Positions 1 to 7,585 of a stretch of 60,246 nt of DNA are shown piece after piece; within the stretch, counting starts at the first letter, position 1; every line of letters starts with the position of its first letter. This DNA is from Bacteroidales bacterium (GTDB lineage: Bacteria > Bacteroidota > Bacteroidia > Bacteroidales > WCHB1-69). The translations under genes and the position numbers were made by a program. The notes beneath the pieces are model-generated. The model saw only the letters and a list, made by a program, of their open reading frames with translations. It searched no databases and had not been told where the DNA came from. The stretch spans positions 1 to 60,246 of the forward strand of contig JAKSMG010000002.1 of assembly GCA_024400755.1 (NCBI GenBank). The letters run 5' to 3'.

Positions 1-830
1 CAACAGCCAGTTCACAGCTTACTGCTCACTGGTCACAGGCCTCTTTCACCTTCTCAGCGAAAGAACGCGACATCGAAACGGGGTTAAGTTACTTTGGCTC
101 AAGATATTACAGCTCCGATTTGAGCATCTGGCTAAGTGTTGATCCGCAGGCAGCGAAATACCCTGGTTTATCGCCATTTACGTATTGCGCGGATAACCCG
201 ATTAAGCTGGTGGATCCGAATGGGGAAACAGTAGTTATTCCCAATGAGGATGATCAGACGTTTATTGAGAATTTAGTCAATCCAGATAGCAAAGAGTATT
301 CTAAAGAGTTTCATGATATTTATAAAAAACTACAGCAAAGTTCAACCACCTATACATTCGAGAGTTGGTCTTATGATGCGAGTAGAAGAGAAGATGGATT
401 GTTTGATATAGGAAATGGGAACAATAATCCTTCTATTCATTTTACGAAAGATGATAATCCTCAAATTCAAGACATTGCTATTGGAGCAAGTAGGTATCGA
501 GTCTTATTTGAGGAAACATACCATGCTTATCAGTATGAAAAAAGAGGAAATGTAGTGAATTCTTGTATAAGCGAGGCTGCTGCTTGGAAGTTTTCGACAT
601 TAGCTCCCGGAACAAAAATGACGTACTTTAATGGTAGGTCTGAGGAATGGACAACGACTCTTATGGGAAGAATTCATGATTCGTCAATTCCCAGTATTGC
701 CATGGGTTTCAAATTTGGGATGTCTGCAACAAGCACAGCATCAGGCATACAAGGTCCTGGACTATATTCTGACTTCAAACTTGGTAGTGCCCAAGAATTA
801 AAAGTGTTTTTCCCATATTTCAATTTTTAA
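1..830 (+). CDS. RHS repeat-associated core protein, C-terminal part (5' end outside window)
   Basis: The reading frame (codons from base 3) is open to the window edge, so only the last 275 or so residues are visible. They begin with the RHS core signature: an ETGLSYFGSRYYSSD stretch, then IWLSVDP, then FTYCADNPIKLVDPNG (about bases 72-216). In RHS and related polymorphic toxins this core closes the beta-cage shell, and the sequence after DPxG is the variable tip. The tip here is about 200 residues and I do not recognise its family. It contains LFEETYHAYQYE (from about base 504), which resembles the helix of a zincin metallopeptidase (HExxH) with the first His replaced by Glu, followed by a conserved-looking SEAAAWKF. 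A toxin role is inference only. The stop lies 5 bases before the next gene. TTG at 120 is not the start, because the core motif continues upstream of it. Confidence 0.85.
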   Translation, partial: TASSQLTAHWSQASFTFSAKERDIETGLSYFGSRYYSSDLSIWLSVDPQAAKYPGLSPFTYCADNPIKLVDPNGETVVIPNEDDQTFIENLVNPDSKEYSKEFHDIYKKLQQSSTTYTFESWSYDASRREDGLFDIGNGNNNPSIHFTKDDNPQIQDIAIGASRYRVLFEETYHAYQYEKRGNVVNSCISEAAAWKFSTLAPGTKMTYFNGRSEEWTTTLMGRIHDSSIPSIAMGFKFGMSATSTASGIQGPGLYSDFKLGSAQELKVFFPYFNF

Positions 831-835
831 CATGT

Positions 836-1252
836 ATGTATAAAAAAATACTGAAAATAAACATTTTTGTCTTTGTTTTAATTTTTACAAGTATTCTTGC
901 AGTTGCACAAAGCAACAAAGATTCGACAGTTAAAGTATATGTTGATGGCATTTTAATTCAAGATTATTCAGTCCAGTTTGTTTTGCGAAAACAGGATTGC
1001 TATAAACTAAAACTGAAGTACAATGGTCACCGACTCGTAGCAAATATTCCTATGGAAGAAATTTCTCAAGTTGATTCTTTGATAGTTCGAGTTTGCAGTG
1101 TTGCTCCTAAAAGAAAAGTTTATATTACTTCATGTGTAAGATATAATGAAAGGCTTAGCAGTTCGACTTGTATTATTTGCAATGGGAGAACAGATTATCA
1201 TTCTGAAATCGAAATTTGGCATCCAATTAGTTACAGATCATCAAATCGCTAA
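836..1252 (+). CDS. Small secreted protein of unknown function, next to RHS tip
   Basis: A 138-residue protein with an N-terminal hydrophobic segment (residues 8-24, FVFVLIFTSILAVAQ) that looks like a Sec signal peptide ending near AVAQ. The mature part is about 110 residues, beta-rich by appearance, with several Cys (DCYKL, VRVCSVA, TSCVRY, TCIICNG). I do not recognise a family. It starts 5 bases after the RHS stop, so the two are almost certainly co-transcribed. The position directly behind a polymorphic RHS tip is where an immunity gene is usually found, but an exported immunity protein would only fit a toxin acting in the periplasm or at the surface. An accessory or unrelated lipoprotein-like role is equally possible. 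A terminator-like hairpin follows at 1385-1416. Confidence 0.7.
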   Translation: MYKKILKINIFVFVLIFTSILAVAQSNKDSTVKVYVDGILIQDYSVQFVLRKQDCYKLKLKYNGHRLVANIPMEEISQVDSLIVRVCSVAPKRKVYITSCVRYNERLSSSTCIICNGRTDYHSEIEIWHPISYRSSNR

Positions 1253-1384
1253 TGGCAAGTGTATTGCACTAAAGAAAATCAAGTGAATTCTTCATCATTT
1301 ATAGCGACCGGGCACGCTATCCGCTCGAATTTCGCCGCAAGCGTCTCATAACCGCTATTATCGTTGTCGCAACAAAGAGGTAAC

Positions 1385-1416
1385 AAAACGGGAACCAATA
1401 CGTCAGTTCCCGTTTT
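1385..1416 (+). terminator. Hairpin terminator downstream of the RHS-linked gene
   Basis: AAAACGGGAAC (1385-1395) and GTTCCCGTTTT (1406-1416) form a perfect 11-bp stem around a 10-base loop, followed by CTTCT. The GC core with A/T ends resembles a bidirectional intrinsic terminator, about 130 bases after the stop of the small secreted protein. Confidence 0.6.
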
Positions 1417-1445
1417 CTTCTGCCGTCATTCAAGCATCAATATTC

Positions 1446-1463
1446 ACGGCAGCGTGCTGCCGT
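1446..1463. repeat. Short palindrome (REP-like)
   Basis: ACGGCAGC-GT-GCTGCCGT is a perfect 8-bp inverted repeat with a 2-base centre. It is GC-rich in AT-rich surroundings and resembles the small extragenic palindromes scattered in many genomes. Function unknown. Confidence 0.5.
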
Positions 1464-1523
1464 ACCTTAATACCGCATTTGCGAACGAATTGCGTAAAAA
1501 AACGAGGTGGGTGGTGGCGTTAA

Positions 1524-1569
1524 AAACGCTGTCTGTCTGAACCTGCGAAGCAGGTGAGTTTCAGCGTTT
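1524..1569. repeat. Nested hairpin
   Basis: An outer stem AAACGCTG (1524-1531) / CAGCGTTT (1562-1569) encloses an inner stem ACCTGC (1541-1546) / GCAGGT (1550-1555) with a GAA loop. The structure could be folded by RNA from either strand. No U-tract follows, so it is not a typical terminator. Confidence 0.45.
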
Positions 1570-1593
1570 AGCCGCCAGCCGCCCGTTTTTTAG

Positions 1594-1668
1594 CAAACGT
1601 TTGCGTGCGGAAAAGCTGCTTTCTTTTGGTTCTTTTCTTTGCAGCGGCAAAGAAAAAGAACGGAAAAA
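1594..1668 (+). repeat. 75-bp direct repeat, copy A
   Basis: This copy matches 1755-1829 with only a handful of substitutions. Its second half folds as a hairpin: TTCTTTTCTTTGC pairs with GCAAAGAAAAAGAA around AGCG with one bulged base. There is no ORF and no target-site duplication that I can see. Confidence 0.75.
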
Positions 1669-1754
1669 TAACATGTTCCCCATTAAACCAACCGCCAAAA
1701 CCATAGTCATTATAAAAAATAGCGTTTAAATTTTCGGTGGTTGGCTTGAATTTT

Positions 1755-1829
1755 CAAACGTTTGCGTGTGGGAAAGCAGCTTTCTTTTGGCTCTTTTCTT
1801 TGTAGCGGCAAAGAAAAAGAACGGAAAAA
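1755..1829 (+). repeat. 75-bp direct repeat, copy B
   Basis: Second copy of the element at 1594-1668, starting 161 bases later in the same orientation. It retains the pyrimidine/purine hairpin (TTCTTTTCTTTG ... CAAAGAAAAAGAA) despite changes in the loop flank, and ends about 24 bases before the stop of the convergent receptor gene. It might act as that gene's terminator on the minus strand. Confidence 0.75.
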
Positions 1830-1852
1830 ATGACCTAAAACAAAAATAGCAC

Positions 1853-4444
1853 TTATTCTTCCATCTCGCCGCCCATACCGTCATCCATTGGCATTTCTGT
1901 CTTGCGTTTCTTGTAATTGTTGATTTTATACGTGACATTTAATGCGATACGCCAACCGCTGCGGTCACGTACACTGTAAGATTCGTAACCGTTATCCGCA
2001 TTGTGTTGGTAGGAGTTGATTTTCGTTTGGTTGACCATAAACAGCAGATCTCGAATGTTGAGACTGATGGTTAGACTGTTGTTGAGAAAACCTTTCTTTA
2101 GGGCAAAATCAAGCGTATAGCGGGCCGAACGACGACCTTGTCCCACGCCGCCGGTTCCCCAACCCATACTGCCTGCAGTCAAAGAAGGCGAACTGTATCG
2201 GAAGTTGAGCTGAATGTCCCAGTTCTTCTCGAAACTGAAAGTTTGATTCAATCGGAAACGAAATTCCCAGTTTCTGGACAGATTTTCATCAATCAAATCA
2301 TCGCTGTTGATGATGTTTCTATAAAAGTTGAAAGTTGTGTTGATTTTCCAAAACTTGAAGATTTTCTGACTGTATATCAATTCAACGCCGATGTTGTGGC
2401 TGCTGTTTAAGTTTTGATACGAAGTAAGCGTGTAAATCGATCCGTCTGGGGCGGTTTCCAGCGTGGTGTAACGCGTGATGAGGTGGCTGCGGTGACGGTA
2501 AAAGGCCGTGGCACTGAAGAACGATTTGTTGATGTTGAGTTGGTAACCCAATTCCACAGAATTGGCAATTTCAGGATTCAAATAGGGATTGCCTCGACGT
2601 ACGTTTTGTTTGTCTGAAATATCTTCAAAAGGATTGAGCTGCCAGATGTTGGGTCGTTGAACTCGTCTGGAATAACTCAATTTCAGTGAATGTTGGCTAT
2701 TGATGTTGTATTGGATGTGTGCGGTCGGGAATAGGTTGAAATAGTTCTTCTGGTATTTTTCAGATTGAGACAGAAGATCGGATGTGGTGTTGGCCAATTC
2801 GCCGCGCAAACCGACCTGGATTTGGAGCTTGTCCCAAAAAGTGTTGGAATAAATGAAATACAGGGCATTGATAAATTCAGTGTATTGGAAGTTGTTGAGT
2901 TGAGAGGAGTCGGTGGACCACGGATTCTTATTTAAGGCCGTGTCGAGCGAGTAGTCCTGACCGATGCCGCGATAAGTGAACTTATAGCCGGTTTCAATAC
3001 GTCCGCCATTGCCGACAGGAGTGATAAAATCTACTTGTGCGTTGGCGTTCCTATTGATGGATTTGGTGTTGCTTTTTTTGAAGTAGTCGTAAATGCTTGG
3101 CGTGGTGTAGTTCTGTACAGACCAACTGGTTCCATTGCCCATATTATGGTTGTATGAAACGTCGGCAGTCAATTCGCGACCTTTCATTTCGAAGGTCTTT
3201 TTATAATTGACGGCCCCATTGAAATTCATATTTTTATTGTTTCCGTTTCCCAATTGCTGATAATTAGAGTAGGGCACTTGTTCTCCATTGACAATGCGGG
3301 CGTTTTGAGATTGCAACGAGGAAGTGTCGGACCATTGGCCGTATCGGAAGCCGAAAGAGAAACTTAAGGTGTTCTTTTTGTTGATATTCCAGTCTAATCC
3401 GGCTAAGATATTATGTCCTTGGCTTTTGTTGCGTCCAATGTTGTTTTGCAGCAAATTGGTCGTGTCGTTTCCGTACCACGAATCCCGATCCAAATTGCCG
3501 CCGTTGAGGTGTTGGCCGCCACGGAAATTGTAATTGAGGAAAACGTTGATTTTATCGTAACTGTAGTTTAAGCTTACGTTGGCATTGTATCGGTCGATGT
3601 ATGGATTGACAATATAGTGCTTAGGATGGGGTTCCAGGGTGTAAAGCGACATTCCACCGCCTAAAGAAACCATTCCATTAAAACCAGATTCTCTCCTTTT
3701 TTTCAGTACCACGTTCAAAATGCCGGCCATACCATCAGGATCGAGTCGGGCTGACGGGTTGGTGATGACTTCGATGCTTTCAATCATAGAAGCGGGAATC
3801 TGGTCCAGAGTAAGGTTGGTGGCTCGTCCATCCACCAAGATGGTGATATTTTCGCTGCCGCGGACCGTGACGTTTCCTTCCACGTCAACATCCACGGAGG
3901 GAATTTCTTCCAGCACTTCCACGGCGGTAGCACCATCTGACATAATGCTGGATTCCACGTTGAAGACGGTCTTGTCCAGGTTGGTTTGCAACATTTCTTT
4001 CTGTGCTTTGATTTCAACCGCCTGCAAAGACGTGCTCTTGTTGTTCAGCGTGAATTTTGGGATTCGGAAAATATTTTGCTCTTTGCTGATGGTAAAGGGC
4101 TTTGAATAATGTTTTCGGTATCCGACATATTGGATTTCGACGAAATAGGTGCCAAAGCTGATGTCGTTAATCACAAACTTGCCTTCTTCGTTGGTGATGC
4201 CGGTTTGTGCTATGGTTGAGTCTGAAGTTTTTTTGACGTAAATAGTGGCATATTCGGCGGCTTTTCCGTTCTCATCGACAATGCTCCCCATCAATGTGCC
4301 AGAAGTGGCGTTAGACTGATTGCTGCTCATCCGTTCGGGCTGAGCGTAGCCGTGGTTATGTATTCCACTAAAACCGAGTGTTGCAATGAGCAGACAGATT
4401 AATTTAAGTTTGATATTTTGATGAAGGAGGAACGGTAATTGCAT
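1853..4444 (-). CDS. TonB-dependent-type outer membrane receptor (OMP_b-brl_3 family)
   Basis: An 863-residue protein with an N-terminal signal region and then a carboxypeptidase-regulatory-like beta domain at about residues 50-130 (GTLMGSIVDENGKAAEYATI, DISFGTYFVEIQYVGY). A plug-like segment follows at about 150-250 (VEVLEEIPSVDVDVEGNVTV, ITILVDGRATNL, IESIEVITNPSARLDPDGMA), and the rest is a long beta-barrel rich in alternating aromatic residues. This architecture is the Bacteroidota receptor family that resembles TonB-dependent transporters and sits in the outer membrane; its substrate cannot be read from sequence. The C-terminus ends in an unusual Met/Asp/Glu/Gly tail (MPMDDGMGGEMEE) instead of the usual terminal aromatic residue. 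It is monocistronic on the minus strand and no SusD partner is adjacent. The start at 4444 gives a plausible signal peptide; no clear TAnnTTTG box was found upstream. Confidence 0.85.
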   Translation of the reverse strand: MQLPFLLHQNIKLKLICLLIATLGFSGIHNHGYAQPERMSSNQSNATSGTLMGSIVDENGKAAEYATIYVKKTSDSTIAQTGITNEEGKFVINDISFGTYFVEIQYVGYRKHYSKPFTISKEQNIFRIPKFTLNNKSTSLQAVEIKAQKEMLQTNLDKTVFNVESSIMSDGATAVEVLEEIPSVDVDVEGNVTVRGSENITILVDGRATNLTLDQIPASMIESIEVITNPSARLDPDGMAGILNVVLKKRRESGFNGMVSLGGGMSLYTLEPHPKHYIVNPYIDRYNANVSLNYSYDKINVFLNYNFRGGQHLNGGNLDRDSWYGNDTTNLLQNNIGRNKSQGHNILAGLDWNINKKNTLSFSFGFRYGQWSDTSSLQSQNARIVNGEQVPYSNYQQLGNGNNKNMNFNGAVNYKKTFEMKGRELTADVSYNHNMGNGTSWSVQNYTTPSIYDYFKKSNTKSINRNANAQVDFITPVGNGGRIETGYKFTYRGIGQDYSLDTALNKNPWSTDSSQLNNFQYTEFINALYFIYSNTFWDKLQIQVGLRGELANTTSDLLSQSEKYQKNYFNLFPTAHIQYNINSQHSLKLSYSRRVQRPNIWQLNPFEDISDKQNVRRGNPYLNPEIANSVELGYQLNINKSFFSATAFYRHRSHLITRYTTLETAPDGSIYTLTSYQNLNSSHNIGVELIYSQKIFKFWKINTTFNFYRNIINSDDLIDENLSRNWEFRFRLNQTFSFEKNWDIQLNFRYSSPSLTAGSMGWGTGGVGQGRRSARYTLDFALKKGFLNNSLTISLNIRDLLFMVNQTKINSYQHNADNGYESYSVRDRSGWRIALNVTYKINNYKKRKTEMPMDDGMGGEMEE

Positions 4445-4510
4445 TTTGGAAAATCTAATGTGATGTATATTATGTGATGATTAGAATATATCTCTATATT
4501 TAAAACAAAA

Positions 4511-4554
4511 ACAGCATAGACTAATTTTTTCTTGAAAAGTTTAATCTATGCTGT
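4511..4554 (-). terminator. Intrinsic terminator of the foldase gene
   Basis: Arms 4511-4524 (ACAGCATAGACTAA) and 4541-4554 (TTAATCTATGCTGT) pair over 14 positions with a single mismatch. Read on the minus strand the hairpin follows the stop at 4578 and is followed by a T-rich stretch (complement of 4501-4510). Confidence 0.7.
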
Positions 4555-4577
4555 GAAATTTTAGAGGTCAACGACCA

Positions 4578-6743
4578 TTATTTGGCGTAGAACATATTTC
4601 TTTGATCTACGATCTTGGCATCTTTTCTTAAACCTTGGAGAATGACGGATTCGTTGCGGCCTCTGCCCACCACGATGCTTCTCAAAGCGGCTTTTTCACC
4701 AACGTAATTGGTAGAAGCGGGAACGGCGGTGAAATTGTTCACGTTGGCCACGTAAACATAATTTTGACCTGCAACGGCTTTCGTTGAATTTTCGGCAAGG
4801 TTGAAAATCTTAGCGATGGCTACGTCTTCAATATTTCTATTCATATAGCTTTCTGCCAAGAAAGTCAAAGCAACGCTATCCATAACCTGGCTGGTATATT
4901 TGGCGGCGATGTCTTGCATTGAAGCACCCTTGCTCAGTTCTTCATTGACCTTGTCGGCAATCATAGCCGTTTTCTTTTCAGCTTTTAATTGATTTTCGAT
5001 ATTGGTTTTTACAGCGTCGAATTTCTGCATACCTTTTTCTCTAATATCTCTAATAGCGGCAACGGCATAGATTCTATTGTTAAGGTTCATTACGTCGGAA
5101 ACGGCGTCTTTCTTAACGTCTTTGGTGAATGCCCAGCTGACGATTTCTCTACAGTTTGGCAATTGGGAAATCGTGGCATCCATAGCTCTAACGTTGGTTC
5201 CCCTTAAGATTTGAACGCCCTTTGAATTGGCTTCGTCGATGAGTTCGTCGGCATTGGAAGCGGCAGCGGCCAAGGTGTTGGCGTTGTTCTTAATGTTTTT
5301 GACGGTGGCGTCAGAAGGAACGATTTCGGTGGTATAAACCACGAATTGACGTTTTTCAACAGGGGTAGTTCTATTTAACACCTGATATACCACGAAAGCG
5401 GAATTGGCATCATAAACGTATGTTCCGCCATTGGCAGTGTGAACGAATTCATTATATAATGAAGGAATAGAACCGCGTTCTGGAACCCACAAGGTAGTGT
5501 CGCCGGCTTGACGGCCTGCCAAATAGTTAGGCAGTAATTCAAAAATGTTGGCACCGGCCTTAATCATTTGATTCAAGCTGTCGGCTTCTGCGCGAGCTTG
5601 TTTTTTGGTGCGGGTACCGTTGGGATTCTGAGCGGCAGTTTTATAATCCACTACCAAGAAGGCCACTTGCACTGAGTCTGGACGCATTTCGCTGCCATAA
5701 ACTTTACCATAGTACCAAACGATATCCTGATAAGTGAAAGGTTCAATCATTGAGCCGACAGGACGTTTGAAGATCAAGCTGTCCAAAGCGTCAACGGTGA
5801 TGTCGTCAGCGGTGTAATAGGTGCTGTCAACCAAACCTTTTTCTTCGTTGAGGTTGAAGTCCACCAATGAAGGAGCTGCAACGAAACGTTGATATTCGGC
5901 ATTAACACTGTCTTCGATGGCTTTCAAGTCTTCGGTAGAAGGCGTGATGGGGAAAACGGCGATATCGATGTCGCGGAGATTTTCCATCACGTTGAAAGCA
6001 GACTTGTGGGCATTGTACCAGTCTTTCATTTCCTTGTCGGTAACGGTAGGTACCATATCGTTGAATACAGGAGCGTATGGATTCAAAATAGCCAGGGAAG
6101 CCATCGTGCTCTTATTCAATTTAGCTACTTGTTCAGCCATCTTGTCTGAAAAATACAGAGAACCTTGAGCCATTGCGTAATAATGCATTCTCTTGGCATC
6201 TGTAATATTGAAGCGCTGAACGGCTTTATAGGCGTTGTAAAGGTCTTCTGCACCTTCCACACCTTTATAATCTTCAATATTAGTAATAATGTTTAAAGCG
6301 TTTTCAACTCCGAATTGCTGAGCCATCATGTTGACCATTTGGGCCAAGAGTTGGTTGGGCTGGTTGGTACGGAGGCTGGCCATCATTTCTTCTGTGGCTG
6401 CTTCAATCATTTCATCTGAATATTGCAAGCCCAATTTGTCGAGTTGCTTATCCAATAATTTCGTTTCCACCAAATTCTGCCAAGTGAGCTCGTGAATCTG
6501 GTAGGTTTCATTTTCTTCCAACGATTGTTTGTTGTACAGCATTTTCCAAAGAGCGGTATTCTCTTCGTATTCTCTGCTGTATTGATCGTTCAATTTTTCT
6601 CCGTTGATGCTTGCCATCGTGTATTTGTCGGAGAAAAGGTTGGTTAATTGTGTAAAGTCGCCCACGATAAAGGCCAATAATGCAAAACCGATAATAACCA
6701 TCAAAAGCACTCCATGCTTACGAATTGCGCCAATTGCTGCCAT
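4578..6743 (-). CDS. Periplasmic peptidyl-prolyl isomerase/chaperone, PpiD/SurA-like
   Basis: A 721-residue inner-membrane-anchored protein. It starts MAAIGAIRKHGVLLMVIIGF, giving one N-terminal transmembrane helix (about residues 9-30), followed by a SurA-N-like region (HELTWQNLVETKLLDKQLDK, residues about 85-125) and a divergent parvulin region in the middle (about residues 330-460: RPVGSMIEPF, VQVAFLVVDY). PpiD-type proteins help newly exported proteins fold in the periplasm. The frame is open 14 codons further upstream, to 6785, but that start would overlap the predicted -7 box at 6783-6790. The internal ATG at 6741-6743 also gives the usual short cytoplasmic head before the membrane helix, so I chose it. 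It is divergent from rplY and ends in its own terminator. Confidence 0.88.
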   Translation of the reverse strand: MAAIGAIRKHGVLLMVIIGFALLAFIVGDFTQLTNLFSDKYTMASINGEKLNDQYSREYEENTALWKMLYNKQSLEENETYQIHELTWQNLVETKLLDKQLDKLGLQYSDEMIEAATEEMMASLRTNQPNQLLAQMVNMMAQQFGVENALNIITNIEDYKGVEGAEDLYNAYKAVQRFNITDAKRMHYYAMAQGSLYFSDKMAEQVAKLNKSTMASLAILNPYAPVFNDMVPTVTDKEMKDWYNAHKSAFNVMENLRDIDIAVFPITPSTEDLKAIEDSVNAEYQRFVAAPSLVDFNLNEEKGLVDSTYYTADDITVDALDSLIFKRPVGSMIEPFTYQDIVWYYGKVYGSEMRPDSVQVAFLVVDYKTAAQNPNGTRTKKQARAEADSLNQMIKAGANIFELLPNYLAGRQAGDTTLWVPERGSIPSLYNEFVHTANGGTYVYDANSAFVVYQVLNRTTPVEKRQFVVYTTEIVPSDATVKNIKNNANTLAAAASNADELIDEANSKGVQILRGTNVRAMDATISQLPNCREIVSWAFTKDVKKDAVSDVMNLNNRIYAVAAIRDIREKGMQKFDAVKTNIENQLKAEKKTAMIADKVNEELSKGASMQDIAAKYTSQVMDSVALTFLAESYMNRNIEDVAIAKIFNLAENSTKAVAGQNYVYVANVNNFTAVPASTNYVGEKAALRSIVVGRGRNESVILQGLRKDAKIVDQRNMFYAK

Positions 6744-6782
6744 ATTGATTATGTTTTTAGTTGTAAATAATTTTTTAGGGTG

Positions 6783-6790
6783 CAAAAATA
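6783..6790 (-). promoter_or_regulatory. -7 box (TAnnTTTG) for the PpiD-like gene
   Basis: The plus strand reads CAAAAATA, which is TATTTTTG on the minus strand and matches the Bacteroidota -7 consensus. It lies 40 bases before the chosen ATG at 6743 and overlaps the upstream alternative start, which decides between the two. Confidence 0.65.
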
Positions 6791-6833
6791 GTGTTTTTTT
6801 TTGTACGATGATTGATTTTTAAAAGAAAAAATG

Positions 6834-6841
6834 TATTTTTG
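6834..6841 (+). promoter_or_regulatory. -7 box for rplY
   Basis: TATTTTTG, an exact match to TAnnTTTG, 45 bases before the rplY ATG. A clear TTTG at -33 is not evident. Confidence 0.65.
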
Positions 6842-6886
6842 CAAACTTTTTTTAGTTAACCTAATTTATCACAAAAATTTTAAAGA

Positions 6887-7465
6887 ATGAAATCAGTATC
6901 TATTAGCGGTTCTCTTAGAGAGAACGTAGGGAAACGAGATGCGAAAGCTCAACGTGCCAAAGGGATGATCCCTTGCGTAATTTATGGCGGACAGCAACAA
7001 TATCAGTTCGTTGTTGACCAAAGACAGTTCAAAGATTTAATCTACACTCCGGAAGTTAAGTATGCCGTTTTGGATCTTGATGGCAAAAAATTCAACGCCA
7101 TTCTTCAAGATGCCCAATTCCACGCCATTACCGACAACCTGTTACACGTAGATTTCTTGGAAGTTGTTGAAAACAAACCTATCACTATTGATATCCCTGT
7201 TAAGGTTTCAGGTACTTCTCCTGGCGTTCTCCGTGGCGGTAAAATGGCCAAGAAAGTTAGAAAACTCAAAGTTAGAGGTCTCCTCGAACACATTCCTGAA
7301 TACATCAACCTTTCTATCGATGGTATGGAAATCAATGACAACTTGAGAGTTTCTGATGTGAAAATCGACAATATCACAGTTGTTGACAATCCTTCCAAGG
7401 TGTTGATTTCTATTTTGACTTCACGTAACGTTGACGATTCAGCTACGGAAGCTGCTGCTGAATAA
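6887..7465 (+). CDS. rplY: 50S ribosomal protein bL25 (general stress protein Ctc type)
   Basis: A 192-residue protein of the long L25/Ctc form, which binds 5S rRNA in the central protuberance of the large subunit. The N-terminal L25 domain (residues about 4-92) shows SGSLRENVGKRDAKAQRAKG, PCVIYGG and the HVDFLEV end. The C-terminal Ctc domain (about 98-180) carries ITIDIPVKVSGTSPGVLRGG and the ISIDGMEINDNLRVSDV-like pattern seen in this family. The ATG at 6887 follows a clear promoter and makes a canonical start. A strong terminator follows, so it is a single-gene transcript, divergent from the foldase gene. Confidence 0.96.
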   Translation: MKSVSISGSLRENVGKRDAKAQRAKGMIPCVIYGGQQQYQFVVDQRQFKDLIYTPEVKYAVLDLDGKKFNAILQDAQFHAITDNLLHVDFLEVVENKPITIDIPVKVSGTSPGVLRGGKMAKKVRKLKVRGLLEHIPEYINLSIDGMEINDNLRVSDVKIDNITVVDNPSKVLISILTSRNVDDSATEAAAE

Positions 7466-7488
7466 TTTTAGCATTTCATATAAAGCAG

Positions 7489-7523
7489 AAAAGAGGACGA
7501 ATTTTTTTCGCCCTCTTTTTTTA
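7489..7523 (+). terminator. Intrinsic terminator of rplY
   Basis: AAAAGAGG (7489-7496) pairs with CCTCTTTT (7512-7519), extended inward by CG/CG around an A/T loop, and the stem runs directly into a T-tract to about 7523. Confidence 0.85.
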
Positions 7524-7553
7524 TATTATTAATGTAGATTATAAAAAAAATTG

Positions 7554-7561
7554 TATTTTTG
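7554..7561 (+). promoter_or_regulatory. -7 box for the lipoprotein/nadC transcript
   Basis: TATTTTTG, an exact TAnnTTTG match, 25 bases before the ATG at 7586. It also argues against an in-frame TTG at 7559 being the start, since that would lie inside the box. Confidence 0.65.
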
Positions 7562-7585
7562 CTTTTTGGACTAAGTTTTCGAAAA

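Larger units (their letters stand above)
1253..1852. other. Gene-free repeat-rich intergenic region
   Basis: Six hundred bases without a convincing gene between the RHS-linked ORF and the receptor gene on the other strand. The region holds a perfect 11-bp terminator-like hairpin (1385-1416), an 8-bp palindrome (1446-1463), a nested hairpin (1524-1569) and two 75-bp near-identical direct repeats (1594-1668 and 1755-1829). No transposase, integrase or tRNA fragment is visible. The longest ORF here, on the minus strand, runs through a repeat into the tail of the receptor gene and is not credible. The region looks like accumulated non-coding repeats around a variable RHS locus. Confidence 0.7.

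Noticed and set aside
1253-1852. Insertion sequence or integrated element
   Set aside because: Direct repeats are present but there is no transposase, no terminal inverted repeat pair enclosing a gene and no target duplication.
1726-1938. 70-codon minus-strand frame
   Set aside because: It runs from the 75-bp repeat into the receptor tail in another frame and has low-complexity Phe/Lys runs from the repeat hairpin.
3720-4109. 129-codon plus-strand frame inside the receptor gene
   Set aside because: Opposite-strand shadow of the receptor plug region; Ser/Thr-rich composition and no start context.
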